Origin: Clostridia bacterium | GTDB lineage: Bacteria > Bacillota > Clostridia > Christensenellales > Aristaeellaceae | Direction: 5' to 3' | DNA: 64,000 nt | Assembly (NCBI GenBank): GCA_017543905.1 | Contig: JAFYFC010000037.1 | Span: forward strand, 17,699 to 81,698 | Shown here: in pieces, positions 55,297 to 63,755 of the stretch | How the letters are laid out: each line of letters begins with the position of its first letter | Numbering within the stretch: the first letter of the stretch is position 1 | Made by a program: the position numbers and the translations under genes | Notes under the pieces: generated by a model | Seen by the model: the letters and a program-made list of their open reading frames with translations, nothing else | Databases searched by the model: none | What the model was told of the DNA's origin: nothing

Positions 55297-56776
55297 CTGT
55301 CACGCCTCCGCATCTCTTTTTATCAGGCGCGTCCGCGCTGCCGCGCGCGTACGCTGAAAACAGCAGCACGACAAACAGCGGTCCCGTCTCCGGCTGCGTG
55401 ACCGTGAGCAGGGAATGCAGTATATATGTGACCGCGGCGCACAAAGCGGCGTTTCCGGGCGCGCCTCCGTTTTTGAACGCCCGCGCCAGCGCGCAGCTTA
55501 TAAGCCCGCACAGCGCGCTAAGACCCAGCGCGCCGGTCGTGAGCAGATACTGTATTACGGAGCTGTGCGCGTCGTTAAAGCGGCGTCCCGCGATGGAGGC
55601 GAGCTCTGCGCCGTACTGCTCCCACAGCGGCGCACTGAGTCCGCCCGGGCCGTATCCAAGCAGCAGGGTTTTGACGTCCGAATGCAGGTACAGCCTGAGC
55701 GCGCGCGTCCACACCGCGCCGCGGTACGTGCCCCACGTATCCGAAAAGCGCAGGTGCGAAAGCGCCTTATCCAGCACGCTCATGCGGTCTATGAACGTGA
55801 AATATACAAACGCGGCGCACACGCACGCGACAAACAGACCCGCGCTTATATCGGCCGTTTGCCTATACGAGCGCACGTAAGGCCTGTCTGAACGCCGTTT
55901 TTGCACTATGCATATAAGCGCGCACGCCGCCGCGAGCGCGGCGCACACAGCGGGATACTCCGCGATATAGCGGCACAGACAGCCGCTCAGGCTCATAATG
56001 TGCGTTTTGAACGCATGACACAGCGCGCCCGCAGCCGAAAGCGCGCCCGTGACGCACGCAAGCGCGTCGAACGCGCCGCGTCTCAAAAGCAGATACGCGC
56101 TTGCTCCGAGCGCGATAAACGCGCCGTCCGCGCGGCACCAGATCACGCCCGCAGCGCCCATGCCCGCGCATACGAGCGCGAATATCCGCTTAAGTCCGCG
56201 CGTTTCACACGCCGTTACGCAGGCAAGCGGCAAATACAGACTCAGAAACGCCGCGAAAAAGTCAGTGTTGCCTATAGTCGAAATGAAGCCCTTCGCATAG
56301 CGCGCGGAGAGCTTCGTGTAAAAACCGAAGGGATCGATATGAAAAAAGTTGAGAGCGGCCAGCGCGCACACCGGAGCTCCCGCGCACAGAAACGCATGAA
56401 CAGACCAAAGTCTGCTTTTGCTTTCGCCCGCGCATACGTACGCCGCGCACAATAACGCGCCGAAATACACCGCGCCGCACTGTCTGCCGTCAAAGTCGAA
56501 CAGCGCCGCAGCTGTGTCGCGCGCGAAAATCACGCTGAGCGTAAGCACGGCCGCAAACGCCGCGCCGAAAAAAAGGCCGGGCCTGCCGCGCAGGGCGCGC
56601 CGTTTTTCGAATATGATTCTGAGTATAAACGCGATATACGCCGCAAAAATGAACGAATACGCCTTCGCGCGGTTTATGTCGAAAAAGCCGTCGTGCACTA
56701 TGAGCGGGTGAACGAGCATTACGCCGCCCGCGAACGCGCAGGAGACAATAAGCGCGATACGGCGGCGCGCTTTCAT
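55283..56776 (-). CDS. O-antigen ligase-like polytopic membrane protein
   Basis: A 497-residue protein with 11 or 12 hydrophobic helices. The large outer loop near residues 375-430 contains LLGYGPGGLSAPLWEQYG and FNDAHSSVIQYLLTTGALGL, the Wzy_C/WaaL pattern with the conserved His. Such proteins join undecaprenyl-linked glycans to proteins, lipids or other chains; in a Gram-positive the acceptor is probably a wall glycan or surface protein. ATG 56776 overlaps the ABC-F stop by four bases. Confidence 0.87.
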   Translation of the reverse strand: MKARRRIALIVSCAFAGGVMLVHPLIVHDGFFDINRAKAYSFIFAAYIAFILRIIFEKRRALRGRPGLFFGAAFAAVLTLSVIFARDTAAALFDFDGRQCGAVYFGALLCAAYVCAGESKSRLWSVHAFLCAGAPVCALAALNFFHIDPFGFYTKLSARYAKGFISTIGNTDFFAAFLSLYLPLACVTACETRGLKRIFALVCAGMGAAGVIWCRADGAFIALGASAYLLLRRGAFDALACVTGALSAAGALCHAFKTHIMSLSGCLCRYIAEYPAVCAALAAACALICIVQKRRSDRPYVRSYRQTADISAGLFVACVCAAFVYFTFIDRMSVLDKALSHLRFSDTWGTYRGAVWTRALRLYLHSDVKTLLLGYGPGGLSAPLWEQYGAELASIAGRRFNDAHSSVIQYLLTTGALGLSALCGLISCALARAFKNGGAPGNAALCAAVTYILHSLLTVTQPETGPLFVVLLFSAYARGSADAPDKKRCGGVTDARA

Positions 56777-58686
56777 TGCCCGTCTTCGCGGCTGATAAGC
56801 TCCGCGAGCTCCTCCCACTCGGAGTACAGCTCTTCGAGCTCAGCCTTCGCCGCGTCCAGCTCCGCCTGCTTTCTGAGCCCCTTTTCGCGCTCCAGCCACA
56901 CGCTGCCGTCCGCCATTTCCGCCTCGCGGCGGGACACGTCCTTTTCCTTCGATTCGATATCCGCCTCGAGCGCGCGGAAGCGCGCGCGTCTTTGGCGTAT
57001 CTCCTCTTTCGCGGCGCGTTCCTTTTTCTGGATGCGGTTAAGCTCGGTTTTCGTAACGCCGCCTGCGTATTCCACTTCGAGCAGCGCCTTCATCTCCTGC
57101 TTTTTTTCAAGGTAGGCGTCGTAATTGCCCACGTACTCGGTGATATGTCCGTCCGCTATCTCGATCACGCGGTCGGCGATGCGGTTTATAAAGTAGCGGT
57201 CGTGCGACACGGTAAGTATCGTGCCGTCGTAATCGTCCAGCGCGCCCTCCAGCACCTCGCGGCTGTCCATGTCCAGGTGGTTCGTGGGCTCGTCCAGCAC
57301 CAGCAGGTTGTCGCGCCTGAGCATGAGCTTGGACAGCGCGACGCGCCCTCTCTCGCCGCCCGAGAGCGTGCCGACATTTCTGAACACGTCTTCTCCGGTT
57401 ATCAGAAACAGCGCGAGCGTGCTGCGCACGCGCCCCGGCTCGAGGGTCGGAAAATCGTCCCACACCTCGCTCATGATGTCCTTGTCCGGGTGCAGGCCGG
57501 ACTGCTGCTGGTCGTAATAGCCCGCGTCGACGTTCGAGCCGTACACCACCGTGCCCTCGTCTGCCGGCAGCAGATGCATGATAATATTGAGCAGCGTGGA
57601 TTTGCCGGTGCCGTTTTTGCCTATAACCGCCACGCGGTCGCCCGCGCGCAGATGCAGATTAAGTCCTTCGAACAGCGTGCGCCCGTCAAAGCTCTTTTTA
57701 AGGTTTTTTACCGTGAGCACGTCGTCGCCCGTGCGCCTGCGCGCGGAGAAGGAAAACTGCACCCTCTTGTCGTCGACCGGCTTTTCGAGCCGCTCTATCT
57801 TTTCCAGCCGGCGCTCGCGGCTCTCCGCCGCGCGTATGCTCTTTTCGCGGTTGAACATGCGGTAACGGCGGATTATCGCTTCCTGCCGTTCGATCTCCGC
57901 CTGCTGCAGCGTATACTCCTTCATGCGCCGTTCGATATCCTCGGCGCGCTTTACCTCGAACTCGTCGTAATTGCCCGTGTACTGGCTGAGGCGCGTCTGG
58001 CGGATTTCCGCCATGCTGTCGCAGACGCTGTTTAAAAAATAGCGGTCGTGCGATATGACCATTACGCTGCCCCTGTACTTTTTGAGCGTGTCCTCCAGCC
58101 ATTCGGTGCCCTCGAGGTCGAGATGGTTGGTGGGCTCGTCCAGCAGCAGCAGGTCCGGATGTCTGAGCAGCATGCGCGCAAGGCACAGGCGCGTCTTTTC
58201 GCCGCCGCTTAAGAGGTTTGCGATCTGCTGACGCCTTTCGGTCGAAAAGCCCAGCCCCGCCAGCACGCCCTGTACGCGCGAAGGCCACTCGTAGCCGCCC
58301 GCGCTTTCATAGCGGGAGAGCAGGCGCGAATAGCTTTCTCCCAGCTCCTCGTGCCCCTCGGCTATCTGCTTTTCCATTTCGCGCAGGCGCACTTCCATGC
58401 GCTGCACGTCCTCGAACACGCGGGAGACCTCCTCCGTGACGGTGAGGTCGCTTTTTATGTCCGCGTGCTGGGTCAGAAAGCCCAGCGTGGTGCCGCGCAT
58501 AAGCGTGAGCGTGCCCGAATCGTATTCCTCTTCCCCCGCGATTATCTTAAGCAGCGTACTCTTGCCGCAGCCGTTTACGCCCACCACGCCCATACGCCCG
58601 CCCTCCGGCAGCGTCAGGTTTACGTCCGTGAGCACCCGGTTCATCACATAGGATTTGGTTATGCCGTCAAGGGTAAGCAGCGTCAT
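56773..58686 (-). CDS. ABC-F family ATPase
   Basis: A 637-residue soluble protein with two ABC cassettes and no membrane part. Cassette 1: GVNGCGKSTLLKIIAG and LSGGEKTRLCLARML; cassette 2: GKNGTGKSTLLNII and LSGGERGRVALSKLML. The linker between them and the C-terminal coiled coil (about residues 545-637) match Uup/YdiF-like members, which act on stalled ribosomes. The drug-resistance kind is not excluded. First gene of the leftward operon; GGAG lies six bases before the ATG. Its promoter overlaps a palindrome. Confidence 0.92.
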   Translation of the reverse strand: MTLLTLDGITKSYVMNRVLTDVNLTLPEGGRMGVVGVNGCGKSTLLKIIAGEEEYDSGTLTLMRGTTLGFLTQHADIKSDLTVTEEVSRVFEDVQRMEVRLREMEKQIAEGHEELGESYSRLLSRYESAGGYEWPSRVQGVLAGLGFSTERRQQIANLLSGGEKTRLCLARMLLRHPDLLLLDEPTNHLDLEGTEWLEDTLKKYRGSVMVISHDRYFLNSVCDSMAEIRQTRLSQYTGNYDEFEVKRAEDIERRMKEYTLQQAEIERQEAIIRRYRMFNREKSIRAAESRERRLEKIERLEKPVDDKRVQFSFSARRRTGDDVLTVKNLKKSFDGRTLFEGLNLHLRAGDRVAVIGKNGTGKSTLLNIIMHLLPADEGTVVYGSNVDAGYYDQQQSGLHPDKDIMSEVWDDFPTLEPGRVRSTLALFLITGEDVFRNVGTLSGGERGRVALSKLMLRRDNLLVLDEPTNHLDMDSREVLEGALDDYDGTILTVSHDRYFINRIADRVIEIADGHITEYVGNYDAYLEKKQEMKALLEVEYAGGVTKTELNRIQKKERAAKEEIRQRRARFRALEADIESKEKDVSRREAEMADGSVWLEREKGLRKQAELDAAKAELEELYSEWEELAELISREDGQ

Positions 58687-58702
58687 CGCAGGCTCCGATA
58701 CA

Positions 58703-58750
58703 AATGATTTGAGCGATTATAACATCATTAATGTTATAATCGCAATCATT
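58703..58750 (-). promoter_or_regulatory. ABC-F promoter inside a long palindrome
   Basis: GCGATTATAACAT (58713-58725) and its full complement (58731-58743) enclose CATTA; AATGATT and AATCATT lie outside as a further matching arm. On the minus strand it holds TTGCGA (58745-58740), 18 bases and TATAAT (58721-58716), which would give a 5' leader of about 23 bases. The overlap suggests an operator for a dimeric repressor. Confidence 0.6.
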
Positions 58751-58852
58751 AAACACAATATTAAAAAGGGACGGCTGCCGGGCGGCGCAGACTCTTGCAT
58801 ATGCTTCGCCTACGGTTCATCTGATTTTTGGGAAGCTCCTTGCATACGATTT

Positions 58853-58876
58853 GAGGGGCCGCTTGCGCGGCCCCTC
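58853..58876. terminator. Strong GC hairpin after the giant surface gene
   Basis: GAGGGGCCGC pairs with GCGGCCCCTC over TTGC, 24 bases after the stop of the leftward 1415-residue gene. On that strand no T run follows, so it may be a stabiliser or a Rho-type site rather than an intrinsic terminator. Confidence 0.45.
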
Positions 58877-58899
58877 GGTCGGTGTTTATACGGTTTGGT

Positions 58900-61800
58900 T
58901 TACTCACCTGTCTCGCACAAATCCGCCAGACGTCCGCGCGCGAGACTGCACACAAGCTCCGCACCGAGCTCCGGCGCGTCCGGATAGTACGCGTCGTACA
59001 GCGCCCTGCGGCAATCAAGCAGCGTATCGAACATCCTGTAGCCGAGCTGCAGGGCGTATCTTTCGGTCAGACCCTCCGCTTCGTTCTCCAGCGTATCGTA
59101 TACGCCCGCGATGCCCTTTAGCCAGTACGCCCGCGCCTTGTCGAGCGCAGTCAGGCGGTTGTCCGCGTCCGATACCGCCACGAGCTTGCCCGCCATGCGG
59201 CTGATGGGCATATGCGCCGCGCACACGGTTTCGTATCTGACGAAGTGGTCGGCCGCTTCGTCATAATATACCGCGCACTGCGCGCCCGCGGCGGATTTGT
59301 ATTCGTTCACGTCCGCAAGCATGCTATCCTTGCGCGCCTCGGGCGCGGTGCCCGCGGTGTAGCACAATTCGCACGTACGCCCGCGCAAAAGCTCCATCTG
59401 CTTTTCGAGTATGACGGCCTCGTCGTGCGTGAGCGCCGAGAGCGCGTTCGTATAGGCGTTGAAATCCGCCTCCGTCATAGTGCGGTCGTTCTGGAGCGCC
59501 TCTGCGACCGCGTCGTCCGAAGCGTTGATCAGCCGCTCGTAAACGCTTGCGAGATTGTCCTTCCAGATCTGTACGCCCGCTCTGAGCGCCTCGAGCTTCT
59601 GCTCTTCGGTTTCCGCTTCGGCTATGAGCGACGCGACCCTGTCCTGCACGGCGGCGTGCTCTGTGCAGTATTTGCAGCCGTAAGAGGCGCCTTCGTCGGA
59701 CTCTGAAAGCAGCGTAATCTCACAGCTCCTGCCAAAGTGGCGCACGGGAGGCTGAGGCTTGCTTCCGGTAGGTACCTCGACCTCGTTTGAGGTGATTCCG
59801 TATCCGCCCACACCCTCAAAATACACGTTCGCCCAGCCGATATTGGTTATAAACGGCATAGCCGCGTCGGAGGCGCTTATTTTGTAGGTCAGGTGCAGAA
59901 CCAGCGGGTTTTCGCTCACGTCCGTCACGGTAGTCAGCAGGCAGCCCGGAGTATCCAGCAGTATGTCGTATACCTCAAGCTTGCCGATTTTGAAGCCGGT
60001 GAAGTTGGTTATGATAAGGTCGAACTCGACCTCCTCGCCCTCCACGTAGTAGCTGCCGTTCTCCGGCAGGTCGCTTATTATTTTCGTCATGAAGACGTTT
60101 ATGTTTGGCGGTATCGGAACGCCCTGACCTATCCACGAGACCACCATATCGGAGGCCGCGTACTCCAGCTTGTTGCCGCTGCCCACGAAGCGGTAGTAGC
60201 TGTCCGCCTGATTCATTATAATGCTCGTCCAATCCGGATCGGTATCCTTCACGGTATAGCTGAAGACCGCCGGGTAGCTCTTATGGGGCGCTAACGTCAT
60301 CGAGTCTGTAATCGCGTTCGAGGCAAAGTTTACTTTATCGTACAGGTCGCCCTCGATGGTTTTATCCGTCTGGTTGGTCGCGACTATGAGATAGTGTATC
60401 TGTTCGCCCGGCACGTAGAAGCTGCCGTTAGCCGGAGGATTGATCACCGTCTTGGTAACCGTCAGAAGCGGCTTTTCCTCCGAATCGGGCTCCTTTCCGG
60501 TTGGCACGTACACGACATCCGACCACAGCTCCGCCGGCTCGTCGGAATCGCCCGCTAAATAGAATCCGCAGGCAGCATTCTCCGCCCAGCCGTCCTCGGC
60601 CTCCTTCGCAGTGACCGTATGGGTAAACTCGATTATGGGCGTCGAGCTGCAGGCTGGAACCACGTCAAAGCTGCCTATCAGCTGGTCTTCGTCGTAAATC
60701 CTGAGCTCAGTTACGTCGAAATCCGAATCGTTCACAAAGAATATCTCGTACACCACCTCTTCGTTCTCGACGAAGAACATTCCGTTGGCGGGAGTATTCT
60801 TTACGGTCTTTATCAGCGTCACGAGCGTTAGCGGCGTCTCCGCCGGCGTGCCGCTTGTGGGCACGATTACCACGTTGGACGACGTATAGCCCGTATTCCC
60901 GTTGCCGTCCTTATATGTGGCGGAAGCCTGATTGTCCACAAGCGCGTTTGCCACGTCCGCCTCGGTCACATAGTAGGAATATAAGAAGAAAAGCTCCTCC
61001 TGCGGCTTAAGCTCCGGTATCTTGGCCACGATGCCGTCGTCGCAGTCGCCTAACAACGGGTCTCGTATCTCTGCGTCCGTAACGGTGACGTCGCCGGGGT
61101 TATAAACCCTTATCTGGTATACTATCTGCTCGCCTTCCACATAGTATACGCCGTTCGCCGGCACGCTTATCTCCGTCTTTTCGAGCACGAGGCCGCCCTC
61201 GCCGGGCATTGCGACGCGCGCGCCTGCAGAGGCGTCCTTATACCATTCGTTGCCCTCCGTGTCTATCGCGCACAGCTCGACGTAGTTGACTACCCATTCG
61301 AGGTACTTGTCCTCGGGCTGTACAGTATAGGTATACTCCAGCTCGTGAAGCCCCTTGAGGCTGCCCTCCGAGCTGTCGTAGACCGCAAAGCCGTTGCCCT
61401 GCATGGAATCGTTCAGCTCCGCGTCCGCAAGCTCTATATTCGCGCCCCATTCGATCTTGTAGCAAATCTCCTCGCCCTCGGCGTAGTAATAACCGTTCGC
61501 GGGCGAGCTCGTTATGTGCTTGCGCAGCCATACCTTCGGCTCGCCGCAGGGGGATACCACCGGCACGCCGTTCATGAACTGGAACTCTTCGTCGTCCTTT
61601 TCCTCCAGCCATTCGACCGCCGAGTCGTTATACACGTAGCCGTTCGCGCAGTCCTCCGCCGTAACGGTATGCGTGTAGGTATATTTGCGCGTGCCGTGCG
61701 GCTCGAGCTCCTCCGTTTCGCCCAGCAGCTCCAGCTTTTCCGGGTCGTCCTTGTCGGGAGCGTCGTATACCTTTACCTGATAATACGGCCAGGACTGCAG

Positions 61801-63147
61801 GTTCCATACCTGCACCTCGTAGGTTATTACCTCGTTCTCGGCGTAGGAAACTCCGTTCGCGGGCTCGGATATCTCGGTCTTCTCGATCCAGAGCTCCATG
61901 TCGCCGATGTCGCCCTCGCCGGTATATACGGTAACGGGCTCAGCGTCTATAAAGCCGCGGTCGCCCTCCTCCTCTTCGGGATTGGGCGTATAGGTCGCGC
62001 TCGCGCGGGCGCCGTTTACGTATTCGCCGTTTTCGATGTCGAGCTCGTCTATCTGGTGCTGGTAATACGCGGATACGGCCTTATGCGGCTCAAGCACCGG
62101 AAAGTTCGCGATATGCTCGAGCGCGCCCTCGGAATTGTAGGGCATGTCGAATATATCCACGTCGTACCACGTCTGGTCGGTCATATTGGAAACGGTTATA
62201 AGGTACGTAACCAAGGAATCCAAAGGATACGCCCCGTTTTCCGGCGTGCTTATCTCTTCCTTGGAAACGTACAGATACGCGCCGTCGTACTCGCCCAGTA
62301 TCGCGCTGACGATCTCTTCGTTAGACGTTACGGCGTTATCATAATCTATTTCGCTGGTCTTAAAGGCCAGCGCCTGCATGCGCTGTTTGTAGACGGGCGC
62401 GAAATCGTCCATTATTTCCTGAGTTATCTTCTTCGAATGCTCAGTTGACGTGTAGCTTTCGCCCGGCTCGAGCTTTAACAGCTTATCCCCCTGATTTGCG
62501 AACGCGCCGTTATTGTAATACGGATCGTAGTAATAAAACCACTCGAAATACAGCGTATTCTTGCCGGTATTGGTGACGGTCGCGGTGTAGTACACGGTGT
62601 CGTCAACCATGTAATAGCTCTGCGCGTCCTTAAGGTCGGCAGTCAGGGTCAGCTCGTACTCAGGCAGCTCGTAATCCTCCAGCTTGAGCGGACGCTGCTC
62701 GGTTATGCCGCACCTCTGGCATACGCGCTCCTCGTAGCCGTCTTCCTCCGCCGTGGGCACCTTTATTACCTGCCAGGGACCCCAGTCATGTCCCAGCGGC
62801 GGTATATCCCGTATCTTCTCGTGTCCGCACATCCTGCCCTGATACACGCGCACGCAGTATGTGTATTCCCTGCCCGCCGTCGTACAGGTGGGCTCCTTGG
62901 TCCTGTACCACTCGTCAGAGTACCAGTGCCCCAGCGCGGGTATGGTCACCTCTTCCCATTTGCCGCATTCGGTGCAGTGTCTGAACCGGACGCCGGGCGT
63001 GGTACAGGAAGCGGGTATCTCCTCGTCCACCACCCAGTGGTGCACATGGCTCGGATCGTCCGTACCGCTGTAAGCGAGCGCGTTCGGCAGCGCGAACATA
63101 CCCGCACAGAACGCGAGCGTCAGAAACAGCGACAGAAGTCTCTTCAT
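58900..63147 (-). CDS. Giant secreted surface protein with seven or eight repeats
   Basis: A 1415-residue exported protein (signal peptide KRLLSLFLTLAFCAGMFALP). Residues 30-150 hold three Cys-pair modules of the form CTTPG..RHCTECG, TCTTAGREYTYC and RVCQRCG, each ending near ALGH/PLGH, common in Clostridial surface proteins. About residues 165-1115 consist of roughly 110-residue DUF11-like beta repeats; each begins near PANGxYYVEGExIxYxI (for example PANGVYYVEGEQIVYQI, PANGSFYVPGEQIHYLI, PENGSYYVEGEEVEFDL). The last 280 residues are helical with CKYC, CELC and single Cys. There is no LPxTG anchor. Adhesion or matrix binding is the likely role. It is flanked by a strong promoter and a hairpin. 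Confidence 0.85.
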   Translation of the reverse strand: MKRLLSLFLTLAFCAGMFALPNALAYSGTDDPSHVHHWVVDEEIPASCTTPGVRFRHCTECGKWEEVTIPALGHWYSDEWYRTKEPTCTTAGREYTYCVRVYQGRMCGHEKIRDIPPLGHDWGPWQVIKVPTAEEDGYEERVCQRCGITEQRPLKLEDYELPEYELTLTADLKDAQSYYMVDDTVYYTATVTNTGKNTLYFEWFYYYDPYYNNGAFANQGDKLLKLEPGESYTSTEHSKKITQEIMDDFAPVYKQRMQALAFKTSEIDYDNAVTSNEEIVSAILGEYDGAYLYVSKEEISTPENGAYPLDSLVTYLITVSNMTDQTWYDVDIFDMPYNSEGALEHIANFPVLEPHKAVSAYYQHQIDELDIENGEYVNGARASATYTPNPEEEEGDRGFIDAEPVTVYTGEGDIGDMELWIEKTEISEPANGVSYAENEVITYEVQVWNLQSWPYYQVKVYDAPDKDDPEKLELLGETEELEPHGTRKYTYTHTVTAEDCANGYVYNDSAVEWLEEKDDEEFQFMNGVPVVSPCGEPKVWLRKHITSSPANGYYYAEGEEICYKIEWGANIELADAELNDSMQGNGFAVYDSSEGSLKGLHELEYTYTVQPEDKYLEWVVNYVELCAIDTEGNEWYKDASAGARVAMPGEGGLVLEKTEISVPANGVYYVEGEQIVYQIRVYNPGDVTVTDAEIRDPLLGDCDDGIVAKIPELKPQEELFFLYSYYVTEADVANALVDNQASATYKDGNGNTGYTSSNVVIVPTSGTPAETPLTLVTLIKTVKNTPANGMFFVENEEVVYEIFFVNDSDFDVTELRIYDEDQLIGSFDVVPACSSTPIIEFTHTVTAKEAEDGWAENAACGFYLAGDSDEPAELWSDVVYVPTGKEPDSEEKPLLTVTKTVINPPANGSFYVPGEQIHYLIVATNQTDKTIEGDLYDKVNFASNAITDSMTLAPHKSYPAVFSYTVKDTDPDWTSIIMNQADSYYRFVGSGNKLEYAASDMVVSWIGQGVPIPPNINVFMTKIISDLPENGSYYVEGEEVEFDLIITNFTGFKIGKLEVYDILLDTPGCLLTTVTDVSENPLVLHLTYKISASDAAMPFITNIGWANVYFEGVGGYGITSNEVEVPTGSKPQPPVRHFGRSCEITLLSESDEGASYGCKYCTEHAAVQDRVASLIAEAETEEQKLEALRAGVQIWKDNLASVYERLINASDDAVAEALQNDRTMTEADFNAYTNALSALTHDEAVILEKQMELLRGRTCELCYTAGTAPEARKDSMLADVNEYKSAAGAQCAVYYDEAADHFVRYETVCAAHMPISRMAGKLVAVSDADNRLTALDKARAYWLKGIAGVYDTLENEAEGLTERYALQLGYRMFDTLLDCRRALYDAYYPDAPELGAELVCSLARGRLADLCETGE

Positions 63148-63205
63148 TGTGTCCCTCCTTAAATCGATATGGTCGGTAGCTTGAACTTAATTAAACTTGT
63201 ACATT

Positions 63206-63234
63206 ATAATAACATAAACCCTAAGGATTGTCAA
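63206..63234 (-). promoter_or_regulatory. Promoter of the giant surface protein
   Basis: On the minus strand TTGACA (63234-63229), 17 bases, TATTAT (63211-63206), 59 bases before the ATG, which has AAGGAGGG upstream. Confidence 0.85.
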
Positions 63235-63240
63235 ATTCGT

Positions 63241-63447
63241 TTTTCCCGCAATTCAGGCTTGCGGGCCGGTAAGCAACCGCCGCCTGCGTGCAGCCCGCAG
63301 CAGACGGTAATTCTGACGCGCCGCGCGTTTATTTGGTTCCGAAGTCAGGCGGAGATATGAAGCCAAGCGGATATATATAGAAGAAACCGCCCCGGACGTT
63401 GCGAGGCGGAAAAACGTGGTTCTTCACATTTTCTTAGGGAATTAAGC
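63241..63447. other. Intergenic, no feature recognised
   Basis: Between the promoter of the surface gene and the repeat block I see only short open frames with unnatural composition and no strong hairpin. Nothing is called. Confidence 0.5.
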
Positions 63448-63467
63448 AATGCGAGCTGCTCCTGCTG

Positions 63468-63687
63468 ATGAGGTGGCCTTTCGTTATCGATACACGCCTC
63501 TTTGAGCGTTAGCCCCAACGCCACTCATCCGACGCTGCAGCCCTGCACCACCTCATCCGACGCGGGGCGCGACAAAGCCGCGACGGATGAGGTGGCGGAG
63601 CTCAGTCACGGTTTTAAGAGCGTCGGTTTAACACGATGCACCACCTCATCAGTCGGCTACGCCGACAGCTTCCCCTCAAGGGGAAGC
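63468..63687. repeat. Repeat block with CCACCTCATC words and hairpins
   Basis: The word GATGAGGTGG occurs at 63468, and CCACCTCATCCG (63548-63559) pairs with CGGATGAGGTGG (63584-63595). A further CCACCTCATC (63641) leads to GTCGGC/GCCGAC (63652-63666) and GCTTCCCCT/AGGGGAAGC (63668-63687). I recall a similar repeat (CCACCTCATC... then CTTCCCCTCAAGGGGAAG) spread through genomes of gut Clostridia; this is from memory and unchecked. No protein is called here. Confidence 0.7.
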
Positions 63688-63755
63688 CATTCCAGGGGCG
63701 CGCTCATGCCAGCCCCGGCAAGGCTTCATTCCGCAGCGGCGGCAAGGCGCTTTGT

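Noticed and set aside
63169..63360. A 63-codon plus-strand ORF upstream of the giant surface gene
   Set aside because: It covers the promoter and ribosome site of that gene and has no native codon pattern.
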